64,000 bases of DNA from Termitomyces sp. T153. Its lineage: Eukaryota > Basidiomycota > Agaricomycetes > Agaricales > Lyophyllaceae. Of this stretch, positions 44,870 to 57,208 are shown one piece after another. Positions within the stretch are counted from its first letter, which is position 1; each line of letters opens with the position of its first letter. The notes beneath the pieces are model-generated. The model saw nothing but the letters and a program-made list of their open reading frames with translations, was not told the origin of the DNA and made no database searches. The stretch spans positions 620,001 to 684,000 of the forward strand of contig JACKQL020000029.1 of NCBI GenBank assembly GCA_018296165.2, in the 5' to 3' direction. Position numbers and translations under genes: made by a program.

Positions 44870-47265
44870 GTGTGCCCAAAGTCCAATGCATGTCCATGTA
44901 TGCTACCATATTTCCTAATCCATCTGCTCATAGCATGTGTCCCAAACATGTCTCTTACAACTTGCCAACAAAAAACATGTCAATTAAAGAATGAGAAGCA
45001 GTGGAACCAACATCTTGAACAGTCCAATAAGGGAATGAAGGTAAAAAGAGTCCAGATGGAAACAGAGATTAAATGACTGTGAGGTGTATCAGCACAAAAG
45101 AACATGAAAATTGAAACTCAAGGTACTTGCAAATGATTGAGGACAAGAGATTGATGCTCTCAAAGAACAATATCACATGCTTTCACAGAATTTCACACAT
45201 TTCAAGAAGCAAAATGCATGCTTAAAAGCAATCAAGAAGTGTGCAGCTCAGAAAGCAGTAGAGAAGACAAAGAAAAAGGGATGCACCTATTAGATCATGT
45301 GACACAGGGTATACACAAGTCAAGCATGTCATATTGTATGTTACATGGTTTCTGCTGGAACTTCAGAGTCAAAAGTTGGAGAAGCATTGAAGGAGATTGG
45401 AGTGGTCATGGGAATACAGGTTGAGCAGACTATGAGCCAGAGAATCATGTAGCAAGCTGTTCTTGAGGGGGGAGTTGCAGCAGATATCCAATTGGGCTAT
45501 AAGATGAACAAATCTGACAGTGAGCCCTTGAAGCCATTGACACCCAGCTATAATTTAATGTCACAGAGATCACCTGCAGTTTGAATTCAACATCACATAA
45601 AAACATTGAGTATGAATCACATACCATTGCCTTCAAAGTTGCCAACTAAGAAGACCCTGGTATTCAGTCATGGAAATCATGCTCACTTGGAGTTAGAACT
45701 TTAGTTGATCACAATAGTGAGACTCAAGTATCAGGATTCTTGACACAACTATGGCAAATTGCAGAGTTTATGCAAGCCCTCTTACATTATACAGGTACTT
45801 ACACTTTGATCCTGATGACTTTGGATGGTGGATAATTGGCACAAGTGGGGATCATGCAGCAGATCAAAAGAAAAGCCATGAGATTCTTAAGGAATGGCAT
45901 TTCACACTACTGTGTTGGCAACTCAGTGAAGAAGTTGCCTTCAATAATCCCAAAAGCAATGTATTCTATGTAGCATGGCTTCTCCTTCATACAACAAAGC
46001 TCATTAGAGATAAAGGAGGCCAGGAGACATGGGATAAACTCACCAAAGAACAAAAGAGTATATTTCAAGGCATTATTATTGGCCATGTTAGTCTTGATGT
46101 GCTCAAGAAATTGCCACTGGAAGAACACCAACAAATGCTTCATTTTCTTCAGACAGGGTGCTACATGCACAAGGACTTGAACACTTTTAAATGGGGGGAT
46201 AAATTGATGCAAGAATACTAGGAGAAGGGAAATAAAACTCCACCAATGATACTACTGAGCAAAGACAATGCTGCTGTTCTAGCCAATCAGACAGGAGGTT
46301 CCTCACTAGAAAAGCAAGCTGAAGACATCTCCAAACAAGGAGGAAGTTATGCAGTAATGTTTGGTGGATGATCTGCCAGAACAAAGACAGTAAAAAGGGT
46401 CAGCAATCAAAGTATGACATTTTCATGGAGGTGCATGTAGGTCATCATGTTCCCTATCCTGATGTCATCAACACACAATATGGATCTCATGGCAAAGCCA
46501 CAGCAACAATTGTGACATACCTTGTATAGTTCAAGGCTTTTATGGAGCATTTCCAACAAAAAAAAAATCATTGAAGCAGATCTTGACAAACATTGAGAAG
46601 AATTTTGCACTTGTAATTGCTAAAATACAGACCTTGGCTAAAATGTGTGCACTGGCCCTTCCTTTATGTTATAAAGGTCTCCCACCCATTTATGCAACAT
46701 GTATGGACTCATCAGAATATTTTTACCCTGGGCTCCTTTGTCAAAAAAAAGCTGGAACTTCTTGATGATGTTACAAGGAACCTCAAGCTCTGAATGGCCT
46801 ATGGATGCAGAACACTTGAGTGCTGTTCTTGGTGACAAGGAACTGGATAGGTGGGCATTGCAAGTACTTGAAGCTATTTATCAGCACACACCTGATTTGC
46901 TGGACCTAGATGGACTTGTTATTGCATTTGTCAAGGGTCCTTGAGCAGCATTGTCAGAGCAGTTCATGGACCAGTTTGATGACATTGATGTCATGACACC
47001 CACAGAATGTGACAAGTTATTTTTTGCTTTGACCAACAATCAAAATGAGGAAAGCTTGAAATTTGTTGATCCAAAATTGCCTGGTCAAACAAGACACTGC
47101 ATAAATTCAATGCACATGTGGTGGCTGCTCAAAATGACACCAAACATTTCATCTCCCAGAAACTTGCAACAGATGAAGATGAGAAGTTTCAATGATGGAT
47201 GGCATGCCAACAAGACAAAGATGGGTTGGAACAACAGCTCAAGATGCACAGAGAAAGGCCAATGA
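44870..47265 (+). pseudogene. Decayed multicopy basidiomycete protein of unknown function
   Basis: The best part is 45751-46221, open for 156 codons, with TSGDHAADQKKSHEILKEW, LTKEQKSIFQGIIIGHVSLD and GCYMHKDLNTFKWGD. Downstream in shifted frames come PPMILLSKDNAAVLAN, HVGHHVPYPDVINTQYGSHG and LHKFNAHVVAAQND. From memory this pattern (GDHAADQKK..., GCCMHKDLN, ILL..KDNAA) belongs to a large family of unknown proteins that is repeated many times in mushroom genomes and often lies among transposons. The upstream part (44870-45700) is badly degraded. Function unknown. Confidence 0.5.
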
Positions 47266-48092
47266 AGCTAAAGCTAGATTTCTCTTCCCATTCACTCACA
47301 TTGCTCTCTAGAATGGACTTCCCCCTCATCAGCCCCAATACCCTGTAGGTCACCAGATCAGTACAAGTATACACTCATTGACTCTGCTTTCTAGCCAAAT
47401 TCAAGGTTCACCAATGAGTTCCAACCTTTTGAAGTCAGTCACTTGTTTCCTATAGTAAATTATAACATTCCTTGGTAGCCCACTTCCAGGACTTCAAACA
47501 CAAATTCCAAGCCATTTCAAGTAAGCTGTTATTTAGCCTTAAATTTGGTATTAATTCCTTCCATATAGTATATACCATCCTTTCAGACAGTAATTCTCAC
47601 AAACACTACTCATTCTGACCTTTTGAATGCCAAAAATCACACATACAAAGATATTATTAGTACATATAATCAGCAAAAAATCAAGATACAAATGCTAAAG
47701 TACATCTATATAGCCTTTACCTATGTGATAAGCTTCACTAACACTTCAGATTATCAAATTAGAGATAAAGTAACTCACCTTCAACAACTGTCCACAACCT
47801 TAGCCACCTCATCACAATCATGCTCAATGCTTAAGCCACCTGATCCATCAAAACCCAAAGCTCTGAGTCTGTGTCAATCACTGCTCTGAATCCCACTGGA
47901 GGTCCACCTCATCTTTGTTCCCAAGCCCATCTTATCTTAAACCCTTTTTAAGTTTATCTTTCAAAGCAAGCACTAAACTAAAATGTGTACCTTCCAGAAA
48001 AATTAATTGGAAACCACTCAAGCCAAAGGATGGAGTGATTTTGGCTCAGTAGGGAATCAAAATTCTAATTGACATGTCCACTGAAAATTTTT
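47266..48092. other. Repeat-like DNA left of the Copia element
   Basis: CpG-poor, with no gene recognised. The last 80 bp can be read as protein (KPLKPKDGVILAQ...IDMSTEN), and a protein-like frame also follows the Copia right end (NNLYEIDYLASHPEAMEGDF at 53105-53165), so Copia may have entered an older element. Confidence 0.4.
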
Positions 48093-48379
48093 TGTTAGAA
48101 TTGCTTATTGCATTCCACTATGATGATCAGCATTCACTCCAAGTTCATTGATCACATGTGTATTCTGCTTCCTTCATTCCTATTCAATTCAATTGCATGT
48201 GTCTTCCATGTGATTCCCCTTCTATTCAATTCAATCACATGGATTCTCCATGTGATTCCTTCTACTCAGTTACATTATAGTATATGTAGATATAGAAGCC
48301 TGAAGTCCTTACTCAGTTTCTGACTCTGGACTTCAGCTTTAGTGACTATTCAGTCCCCTGTGCTTGCCTGTCATCAACA
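48093..48379 (+). repeat. Copia 5' LTR (287 bp)
   Basis: Starts TGTTAGAATTGCTTATTGCA and ends TCATCAACA. It carries fewer units of the hairpin-bearing ATTCAATTCAATCACATG repeat than the 3' LTR and the solo LTR in H3. Confidence 0.9.
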
Positions 48380-48396
48380 GGTTATGGGCCATGGCC
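48380..48396 (+). promoter_or_regulatory. Copia primer binding site, half-tRNA type
   Basis: GGTTATGGGCC starts directly after the 5' LTR. Its complement GGCCCATAACC has the form of the anticodon arm of initiator tRNA-Met (CAU anticodon). Copia and Ty5 use such an internal tRNA fragment as primer instead of the tRNA 3' end. Confidence 0.55.
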
Positions 48397-48671
48397 TCTG
48401 AAGCTTTAGTCTGAAGTTTTTGTCATTTTGATTGCTATGTCTGGTGTTATAGTCATTATAGTGGTTGCAGCTCCCTATACATAGACTCTGAACTATTGGG
48501 TAGTGACCCTTAAGTGGGGCTGCTTTATCTTGCCAGTGAAACCTGACCCACCTAACTGAGAGGTGTTACAATTGCAGAGTCTGCAGTTAGTTAGTTAGCT
48601 TTACTATACCTCATCTTCCTGCTGCACCACTCCCCAGGACCTTACAGGAACTCTGCCTGTTTGACTGGATA

Positions 48672-49500
48672 TTGGCTGCATTCCTTCTGGGACACACACA
48701 TTTTTCACTGCATTCTACAACTCCACACTTCATTATCCAATCTACACTCCAAATCACCTCTTTCAACATGCCTACATCAATTCCAACAACCTTCACCAAA
48801 CTCAATTCCCACAACTATAACACATGGGTTGGTGAAATGGAAGCTGATCCTCACTCTCAAAATGCCTGGATGATTCCCATGACTTCTTTAGCTTCTCAAC
48901 TCTCTGACAAACCTATATCAGAAGAGAAAAGAGAATACAGAGAATGGCAGAAAGAGGCTAATGTTGCATCTGGTTTGAATTATTTGATGGTGGAAGATGA
49001 TCAAAGAATCCATCTCAATGACTATAAAGACCAACCAGACAGAATGCAGGAGGCCTCAAAGCAGATACACATGCAGCAATGCCCTGGTACATGCTTTAAT
49101 GCCTATGATGACTTGTTCTCTATTAGAAAAGGAGAGGAGGAGAATTTGCAGACTCTGATCAACAGAGTTGAGACTGCAATGAAGAAAATCTAGGATTTGT
49201 GCCCTAAAGACTTTGATATTGCCAAATTAGACAATGAGCTTGCATCTATGGCATTAATAAGGGCACTTTCTGATGATTTCTCAGCATTTGTATCCACCCT
49301 CCTTCTCAAAGATGACTTGGACAAGGCCAAGATCCCATCAGGCCTCTGTTACAGAGGAAACACAACATCATTGTTGCTCTGATGAGTCTGCTGCTGCTAT
49401 AATTGCTATGAGTGCTGCAATAACCAAATCTGTCTGTGACTTTTGCACCTTACAGGGCCATACACAAGCTAATTGCTACAAATACAAAGCAGCTTAGTGG
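48672..49500 (+). pseudogene. Copia Gag
   Basis: Reads IPTTFTKLNSHNYNTWVGEM (the LN..NY..W start common in Copia Gag), FNAYDDLFSIRKGEEENLQT, LASMALIRALSDDFSAFVST, and the CCHC knuckle CDFCTLQGHTQANC (CX2CX4HX4C, about 49435). Binds the RNA genome in the particle. Interrupted by a stop at 49191 and frame shifts after 49350. Confidence 0.8.
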
Positions 49501-52500
49501 CAAGCAAAGCAGCAGACAAAATCTTGCAACAGAAGAGGCAAAAAGGGCCAGGAGCAAGCTAATGCAGCTTTCAATGATGACAAGTCCAAGAAAGATGATG
49601 CAGAATGTGCTGGAAAAGCAAGTACTTCAAAATAATCTCTTGTTCTGTATAGATTTAATCAGAAACAAAGTCATATTGAGAAATAAGCCATGCATTTCTT
49701 GTTGAATGGGAAAGAGTTATTCTGTGCCACAATCAACTCCAATAACTCTGCTCATTTGGATGGTTGTACTGCACCTATTTTTGAGTCTGCTCATCTTACC
49801 AGCACATTACCACTTGATCTGATGCTCTGGCATCACAATTTGCTCATCATAACTATGCTGATGTCAAAAAGATGATCAATAATAAGTTGGTATTTAGTTT
49901 GGACTTGAATTCTTCTGCAAAGCCTGATCCCATCTGTGAATGTTTGGCTGGCAAAATGCACTCTGATCATTTTCCTTCTTCCAGTAGTCATGCATCTAAA
50001 CCATTAGAATTAATCCACAGTGATGTACATGGCCCTCTTCCAGTCACTGCAATTGTGGGCTATTGTTATTGGATCACATTCATTGATGATTGCACAAGCT
50101 TTAAAGCTGCTATGGCTCTGAAGAAGAAAAGTGAAGTATTTAATGCCTTAAGATATTCAAAGCTTATGCAGAGAATGCTCTAGATGCCAAAATCAATGCC
50201 ATACAAGATGATAAAGGTGGAGAGTACATGTCAAAGGAGTTGACTGCATATACTGATGCTTGTGGAATTAAAAGAAGGCATAAAACATGCAATAGACCTC
50301 AGCAAAATGGTGTTGCTGAGAGAGCAAATAGGATGCTCTCAGAGGACATCACTGCTATGCTCAATGAAGCAGGTCTACCAGCCTCATTCTGGGCACATTG
50401 CCTTTATGCTCAGATTCACCTTCTGAATCAAATTCTAACTGCAGCTCAGCCAATTACTCCTTATAAGGGATGGTACAAACACAAACCAGATGTCTCTTTC
50501 AGAATCTGGAGATGTAGAGCATATGTCTACATACAAAGGGATAAGCACAACTCTTTACAGTCTTGCATGGAAAAATGCATTTTTATTGAACATCCTCCTA
50601 GTTATAAAGGATGGTTATTTTACAATCCTGAAACTAAGAAGACTGATAGAGTGGAGTTTGATGAATGCTTAAATAGGCCAATAATACCTCCTACACCTCC
50701 TATCAGTCCAACCTGAAACTGCATCCCCTAATGAAAGTGCAGTGTTTAATTTACCTGTTCTTAAAAATGAGGGGGAAGAACAATTGGTTTTCCAAGTGCC
50801 AGTTATAAACCTCCTGCAGATCCTGAACCTCCTGCATGTTCTATAACACCACCACCAGCTGCTCCAGCACCTCCCAGATCATGTCCAAATTGTGCTAGCC
50901 ACCAGCTCAGCCACTAGGTCAACTCCCTGCTCCTCCATCACCTCCCCTTGCTCTGAGATGCTCTAAACACAATGTACAGCCTCCAAGAGACTGGTGGATA
51001 GTACAACATCAAGAATCAGTCCAAGACAGTTCTGATGAGGAAGAAGTGCAAGTGCAAGCTGAATTGGATTTGGGGTCTGATCTTGAACCTAATCCAGGAC
51101 CACTTGATCCTAGGATGTTCAATTTGCTCTACTTCTTCAGATCCTAGGACATTTAAGCAAGCTATGCAGTCTATGGATGCTGAAAAGTGGTATCAAGCTG
51201 CAGTTGATATTAATGGCCAATGGGACTTGGGAAGAGTGTGACTTGCCTGAAAGCAAGAAAGCAATTGGCTGTGGATGGGTGTTTCACATCAAGCACCATG
51301 CAGATGGCTCAATTGAGCACTTCAAAGCTAGACTTGTTGCAGATGGTTATACACAACATTCTAGCATTGACTATAATGAAGCTTTTGCACCAACATTTCA
51401 ACCTGCACCTTTGCACCTCATCCTATTGCTGGCATAGAGGACACGGAATTGGGCTCTGTGGATGTCACTTCTACTTTTCCCAATGGAGATCTAGAAGAAG
51501 ATATCTATATGCTTCAACCAGAGGAGTTTCAGAATGGGAAGAAAGTGCTCAGGCTCAAGAAGTCACTTTCATTTAAAACAAGCAGGCATGGAGTGGAACA
51601 AGAAACTACATGGAGCATTATCATCAATGGGCTTCAAAAGACTTGAATCTGACTGCTTTATCTGTCTCTATGTCAGAGGAGAAGTCAAGATCATTGTGCC
51701 CATCTACATTGATGACATTATGCTTGCTTCAAAATCTACTGCTGCACTTGACTCTGCTGTTGATGCCCTCAAAAAGCACTACAAAATTTGTGACTTGGGC
51801 CCTTCCCACTTTCTTCTAGGTGTTAAGGTATACAGAGACTGCTCTAAACACTCTATTTCACTCTCACAATGTCAATACATTGTTGACATGTTGGAGCACT
51901 ACAAAATGAGTGAATGCAACCCAGTATCTATACCAATGGCACCTGGAACCAAACTCTCTAAAGCCATGTCACCACAGAATGAAGCAGAAGAGGAGGAAAT
52001 GTGCAATGTGCCTCATTCAAATGCAATTGATTTACTGCAGTATTTGGCTACTATGACAAGGCCAGACATTGTGTATGCAGTCTCATGCCTAGGGTGCTTC
52101 AATTCCTGTTCAGGACCTAGGCAATGGGCTGTGGTCAAGCATTTGTTGCACTATTGTAAAGGAACAATGGATTACAGACTTCACTTTGATGCTGACACTG
52201 GCATTCAACCTTTCACTACATTCTGTGATGCTTTACATGGAGATTGTCCTGATTCTGGCTGGTCTACTGTGGTTTTCTGACTATGATTGGTGGTGGAACT
52301 ATTGGATGGAGTAGCAAGCTTCAATCAGTTGTTGCTTTATCCACAACTGAAGCAGAATGCATTGCTGCTGTAGAAGCTGGCAAAGAAATCATCTGGATTC
52401 AGAACATCCTACAAGAAATGGGATATTCTTCTACTGTTCCATCTCCCATGCTGATCAATAATCAATCTGCAGTCAGTGTAACCAAGAATCCAGAACACAA

Positions 52501-52680
52501 TGGATGAATGAAGCACCTTGACCTCAGGTTCTATTGGCTTAGAGATGCAGTTCATCAGCAGAAACTCATTTCTCATCATATCCCTGGAACAGAACAAGTG
52601 GCAGATCTGATCTGCTCACAAAACCACTTCCTTTACCCAAAGTGAAATTCTGCAGGCAAGGAATGGGCATTTACTAGCTT
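49501..52680 (+). pseudogene. Copia Pol (integrase, RT, RNase H)
   Basis: The protease is barely recognisable. Integrase: CECLAGKMHSDHF (zinc part), LELIHSDVHGPLPV, YWITFIDDCTSFK and RPQQNGVAERANRML hold the D, D and E residues (49930-50330). RT: WVFHIKHHADGSIEHFKARL (about 51280), SVDVTSTFPNGDLEEDIYM, IYIDDIMLAS catalytic box (about 51705) and RPDIVYAVSCL. RNase H: SKLQSVVALSTTEAECIAAV (about 52315) and HIPGTEQVADLI. At least six frame shifts or stops are scattered through it. Confidence 0.85.
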
Positions 52681-52715
52681 ATTCAAGCTTGGAGATTCAC
52701 TGGATCAGGGAGGAG

Positions 52716-53095
52716 TGTTAGAATTGCTTATTGCATTCCACTATGATGATCAGCATTCACTCCAAGTTCATTTATCACATGTGTATTCTGCTTCCTTCAT
52801 TTCTATTGAATTCAATCACATGTGACTTCCATGTGATTCCCTTTCTATTCAATTCAATCACATGTGTCTTCCATGTGATTTCCTTTCTATTCAATTCAAT
52901 CATATGGATTCTCCATGTGATTCCTTCTATTCAGTTACATTATAGTATATAGATAATGTAGAAGCCTGAAGTCCTTACTCAGTTCCTGACTTTGGACTTC
53001 AGGTTAGTATGTCACTCTTCAATACACTCAGTTTCTGACTCTGGACTTCAGCTTTAGTGACTATTCAGTCCCCTGTGCTTTGCCTGTCTTTAACA
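52716..53095 (+). repeat. Copia 3' LTR (380 bp)
   Basis: Matches the 5' LTR at both ends but carries extra units of the ATTCAATTCAATCACATG repeat and a partial duplication around CTCAGTTCCTGACTTTGGAC / CTCAGTTTCTGACTCTGGAC (about 52979-53050). Confidence 0.9.
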
Positions 53096-53100
53096 TTTTT

Positions 53101-53699
53101 TGCACAATAATCTGTATGAAATTGACTACCTTGCATCCCATCCTGAAGCTATGGAAGGTGATTTTGCCACTGTTTGGAAAACTTGTGATTCAGCAACAAG
53201 AGAAGTTTGTTTTATCAATTTCCTACAAGACTTACTGAGCATACAGAAATATTAGCAACTTTTGAAGGAACAAACAAAGAGATGGAAGAAAGGAACTCAC
53301 CCAGCCCATGCTGCACCAACCTTATCAAATGTGCCCAATAAGAACTCACTCAACTTTGCATGTATTCCACCTTGCTGTTCTTGTTTTTAACTTGTTCAAT
53401 GAAACAAAACTCAGTAATGGATAAAAACAGATAATACCAGTAGTCTACAGATTGTACCAGATACAGAATTATAATGCAATTGAAAATTGGACTCATACCA
53501 GGCCTGATAAGATCAGATGTATATGGAAAAATCCCAGATACATAACAGAAATCACCATAAGATACCCTGGTATACCACAGTGAGATCTGAAAAACCAGCA
53601 AATTTCAGGTATATTATAGATCTGATATTCAAACTGATTATACTGTATGTGAACCAACCAGCCCAGATCCAGTTCTCACTGGAGATCACTTGTCACCAG
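53101..53699. other. Repeat-like DNA right of Copia
   Basis: CpG-poor, with no recognised gene. A protein-like stretch (53105-53165) may continue an older reading frame from 48000-48090. Nothing else was seen. Confidence 0.35.
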
Positions 53700-54560
53700 A
53701 CCCCACAACCACATTGACCAACTCACCAGTTCAGATGAATTGCAACACCTACATGTTGTCTCAGCACAATGTAACCACCACCAAACACTCATACTCATGC
53801 TCAGGGCTGACCAGGCAGCCTCTGAGCTTTTGAGACACAGACAGGGCTTTGAAAACATATTTGGAGTGAGGCCCAACACCCTCAATGTGTTCACAGATGA
53901 CCAACAATTTAAACTGTGAGTCAATAGTGTATGGACTTGGTCACAAGGCAACAAAGACATTCTTATCCCCAAGGAGATCCTAGCAGAGTTAAAAAGAGGG
54001 AACCCAGTGATCTCCCAGGTTGAGATGATAAGTGCACCTAAGTGGATGCACAACAAGGTAGATCTCCATGCTAAGAATACTCATTGATTATCTTAGAATT
54101 CAAGAAGGAAGATGATGCTAAACTTGGACTCTCCACCCATATTACAATGCAACAATTGTTGGGCAGTAGGACACCACATATCAAGGTGCAAGAATAACAT
54201 GTGATGCAGACTATGCACCAAAAGTCATGCAGAGTCTGAACACAACTCACATGGAGACAAACAGATGGACACCAGCACAGAATTCAGCATATTGACATTG
54301 ACTACAAAGCTAAAATGCTCAGTTTTCACAAAGACTGTAAGCAGTGCAGCCACTTCAGGAGACAGAAAACCCAAAATATCAGGAGGATGAGCAAGCAGAA
54401 GAAACTGTAAGAAGAAAATCACCAACCAGCCAACAAAGAACTGGGCAGACAAAGCAGAGAAACTCATAAGTGAGGTGCATGCCTAAACCAGCACCATCCC
54501 ACCCTCAACACTGTCAATAACTTGAAACCCAACCAGAACAACCAACCAACCCCAAATAAC
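53700..54560 (+). pseudogene. Second LINE fragment, ORF1 (Gag-like)
   Basis: Across frame breaks: LLRHRQGFENIFGVRPNTLNV, NKDILIPKEILAELKRGNP, then the knuckle CNNCWAVGHHISRC (CX2CX4HX4C, about 54150) and CRLCTKSHAESEHN, and finally WADKAEKLISEV (about 54435). This is the Tad/I-type ORF1 layout of mushroom LINEs, from a family different from 16241-22700. Confidence 0.6.
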
Positions 54561-54563
54561 TGA

Positions 54564-54990
54564 ATGAGAGTCTCACCCATCTGGATTGCCCAACTGAACA
54601 CAAACCAAAGTAACACAGTTTGTCATACACTACTAAACACACTAATAAATAAGTTTGATATACTACTAATCACCAAACCTTGGTGGGCAGAAATAGGTGA
54701 AGGCAATGTAGGACCAGTGTTGCACTTGGTCTGGACACTCATACTGCCAACAGCCATGGTCCCCAAGGACCAATGCCCCTAGTGATGAACCTGCTAGTTT
54801 CTGTATGCAAACACAAAAGAGTATTAGACAATATATACTAGAGTTGGTACAATGTGAGATCCAGATACATGGAAGCAAATCAATCTAGAGACTCTAAACA
54901 GATTCAGAGAGCAAGATTGAGTCATTCCACAGCTTATCATGGTCCTTGGCAATTCAAAAGGACATGACTGGGACTAAAGCTTCTAGTGGC
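54564..54990 (+). pseudogene. Second LINE fragment, start of ORF2 endonuclease
   Basis: Begins MRVSPIWIAQLNTNQSNTV and continues TLINKFDILLITKPWW (normally I.EPWW, so E is K here) and GPVLHLVWTLILPTAMVP, the opening of an EEP endonuclease. It then decays near 54960. No RT follows, so the element is cut after the endonuclease. Confidence 0.6.
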
Positions 54991-55295
54991 AACAAATACA
55001 AGAAATTCTCAATATCACCACAGTGGGGAGAACAAACTACATTTGTACCTAGTGGTGACAAATACAAGAACTATAAAGTACATATGAGTTAAACAATACT
55101 AGAAACATGGACTTACATCCTCAGTGTCACCACAGTGGGGAGAACAAACTGAGGAAGTAAGTTGCATGTTGTCAAATGTAACTACATGCTGACTAATTGG
55201 TGTGCAGTACAATCTCATTCATGGGCTGTGCAAAATGCACTGGACAAGTACAACACTGCTGCTCATGCCCTTTCCCCACTACATCCTGAGCTTTC
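54991..55295. other. Short gap with a local duplication
   Basis: The block CACCACAGTGGGGAGAACAA occurs at about 55016-55035 and again at about 55129-55148. No gene recognised. Confidence 0.5.
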
Positions 55296-55670
55296 ATGGG
55301 ATCTTGTTGTGGAATACACTCTTTCTTGCTGACTTTTAACCTACTATTTAATACATGTGAAGATGTGTGTGAACATGCCTGGGCCTCACTTGCTGCTTGC
55401 ATATTAATGAACAAATACTTCAAGATTGAACAAGCTCATGGAGAAATTGACCAGCTCAACATTGAAATTCAGTGGCTGGTCACTTACATACACAATGAAG
55501 AGGCCTCCCTCAAAGAAAGGGAAGAAGTCATTGCTACCAAAGACAGTGCACTTACTCATCAAATTCATTCGCATCATGAACACCTTCATCAGTTCAACAA
55601 CCTTTGTATGTGTCACCTTTGCAAACTTGCCACTCCCCCAGGCTTCACAGGCTTAAAAGGCTGTTGGTAA
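55296..55670 (+). pseudogene. Fragment resembling the C-terminus of KDZ-type transposase proteins
   Basis: Open for 124 codons, with YFKIEQAHGEIDQLNIEIQW, VTYIHNEEASLKEREEV, DSALTHQIHSHHEHLHQFN and LATPPGFTGLKG. From memory, the pattern E-I-x-R-L-N-I-E-I-x-R followed by I-H-D-E and a final PGFTG is common at the end of KDZ transposase-type proteins of mushrooms. Coiled-coil-like. The catalytic part is not in the window. Confidence 0.4.
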
Positions 55671-55927
55671 CAGCCTCACTGTGAACCTAATGGACAGGAT
55701 GAAATATACTTTGATTGCTAGTGGTTAGGATACAATTTGTATGTAGTTTATCTGAATGCTCACTTTTGTTTGCTAGTGGTTAGGATGAGCAAACAAAGGT
55801 GAGACAGAAAACTTCTTTGGCAGTGCTCATGTAAGTGTGCCACAAGTGCTGCTTGTGTGATGCAAAGGTGAGGTTTGCATCATCAAAACATCATTGAAAT
55901 GTTGTAAGTTGCTTGTGCATGCTTACA
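55671..55927 (-). repeat. Probable Gypsy-2 3' LTR (outer limit not fixed)
   Basis: Ends on the plus strand with GCATGCTTACA, so on the minus strand it starts TGTAAGCATGC right after the polypurine tract. It contains the doubled block TTTGTTTGCTAGTGGTTAGG / TTGATTGCTAGTGGTTAGG. No second copy was found near the gag end, so its outer end cannot be set. Confidence 0.5.
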
Positions 55928-56215
55928 CCCCTCCCCCCCCTAAAACATTCCATCACCATGTCATCTTGCAGTATTCTTCTGAGCCTCCCACATGTCCAGC
56001 ACCTCACATTCATCCAACTCCAAATGGGGCAGCCATTCATCATGCTCTGGCAGGAAACTGACCCAATGCACAAGGTATTGTCAACCCCAGCCATGCCTGC
56101 ATTCATCAATTATTTTGTCAATGACCTGGTGGTCAGTAGCCCCATCTTCCATTACTACAGGACTGGGGTGGGTATATTCTCTATCAGGGAACAGGGTGGG
56201 GTCATTAGGGATGTG

Positions 56216-57205
56216 TCACTTCAGCAAACTGGCATGGAAGCTGGAGAAGGTATGCTTTCTGTTACTCAGCAGATGCAGGGTGTACTCTGAATATTCTGGG
56301 AAGGTTGCTACTACTTTGTATGGTCCATTGTTCTGGGGCATGAACTTAGCAACACATTTCTCTTCCTTGCACATGTAGTCCCTCTGGTGATGTTTAGTCA
56401 CAAGCATCATGAAGTCCCCAACTTCATAGACCTCCTCCTCTGCTTGCCCTCTGTTAGCATGATAAGCCTGTCAAACCTTGGCTATGAGGAGGTTATCCTG
56501 AGCTTCCTGCACATCCTGTTGTAGTTTACTGATAATTTCATATGCTTTTTTCTTGTCCTTCAGGGCCCTTGCTAGTAGTGGTGTCAAGGGGGGAATGATG
56601 TGCAGGGAGCACCCTGTCTTTAGTTGGAAGGGTGAGAATTCCATGGACAAATTAACCATGTTCATAATAGCAAATTAAACCCAGGGAAGTGTTGCTAGCC
56701 AGCCTCTTTGGTCTCAATCAATAAGGTACCTAATTGCCTGAACTACTATCTTGTTCATGTGTTTGCTGCTGCCATCTGTTTGGGGGTGATAAGCAGTTGA
56801 CATCTTCAGCTTGATGCCCATGAGTTTGTGCAACTCTTTCCAAATGTCCACTACAAAAAGCTTATCTCTGTCTGAAATGATCTGTGTCATTAGACCATTC
56901 TTGCAGTACCACTCATCAAAAAGCACAAGTGCAATCTCTGCTGCTGAGTCCTTTGAGTGTGTGCCTGCAAGTTGGACCTCAGCTCCCTGCAAGTCAGTCA
57001 TGCTCATAATCATGTCTTTGCTGTTCAATTCAGGCAAAAGGCCAATGAAATTGATTCCAACCACAGAAAGCCTATTGTCAGGCACTGGAAAGGGGTGTAA
57101 TGGCCCTGTAGATTTTGTAGTACAATCTTTGCTGCATTGGCAAGAGATGCAAGATGGAATGTAAGCCTTCTCAAGGTCCTGCCTCATGTGGGACCAATAA
57201 TACAA
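56216..57205 (-). pseudogene. Gypsy-2 integrase
   Basis: H2C2-type end CISCQCSKDCTTKSTGPLHP (about 57110), core with IMSMTDLQGAEVQLAGT (first Asp), LMTQIISDRDKLFV (second Asp, about 56865) and STAYHPQTDGSSKHMNKIV (about 56760-56800), where the expected catalytic glutamate is lysine. Then a tail with YMCKEEKCVAKFMPQNNGPY and VVATFPEYSEYTLHL (about 56300). It would insert the cDNA, but the missing glutamate and stops between the segments show it is dead. Confidence 0.8.
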
Positions 57206-57208
57206 GTC

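Larger units (their letters stand above)
48093..53095 (+). mobile_element. Copia (Ty1/Copia) LTR retrotransposon, complete ends
   Basis: LTRs 48093-48379 (287 bp) and 52716-53095 (380 bp), TG...CA, flanked by a perfect TTTTT target duplication (48088-48092 and 53096-53100). The polypurine stretch GGATCAGGGAGGAG precedes the 3' LTR. Order gag, protease remnant, integrase, RT, RNase H identifies Copia. The LTRs differ mainly in repeat number. The coding region has numerous stops and frame shifts. Confidence 0.9.
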
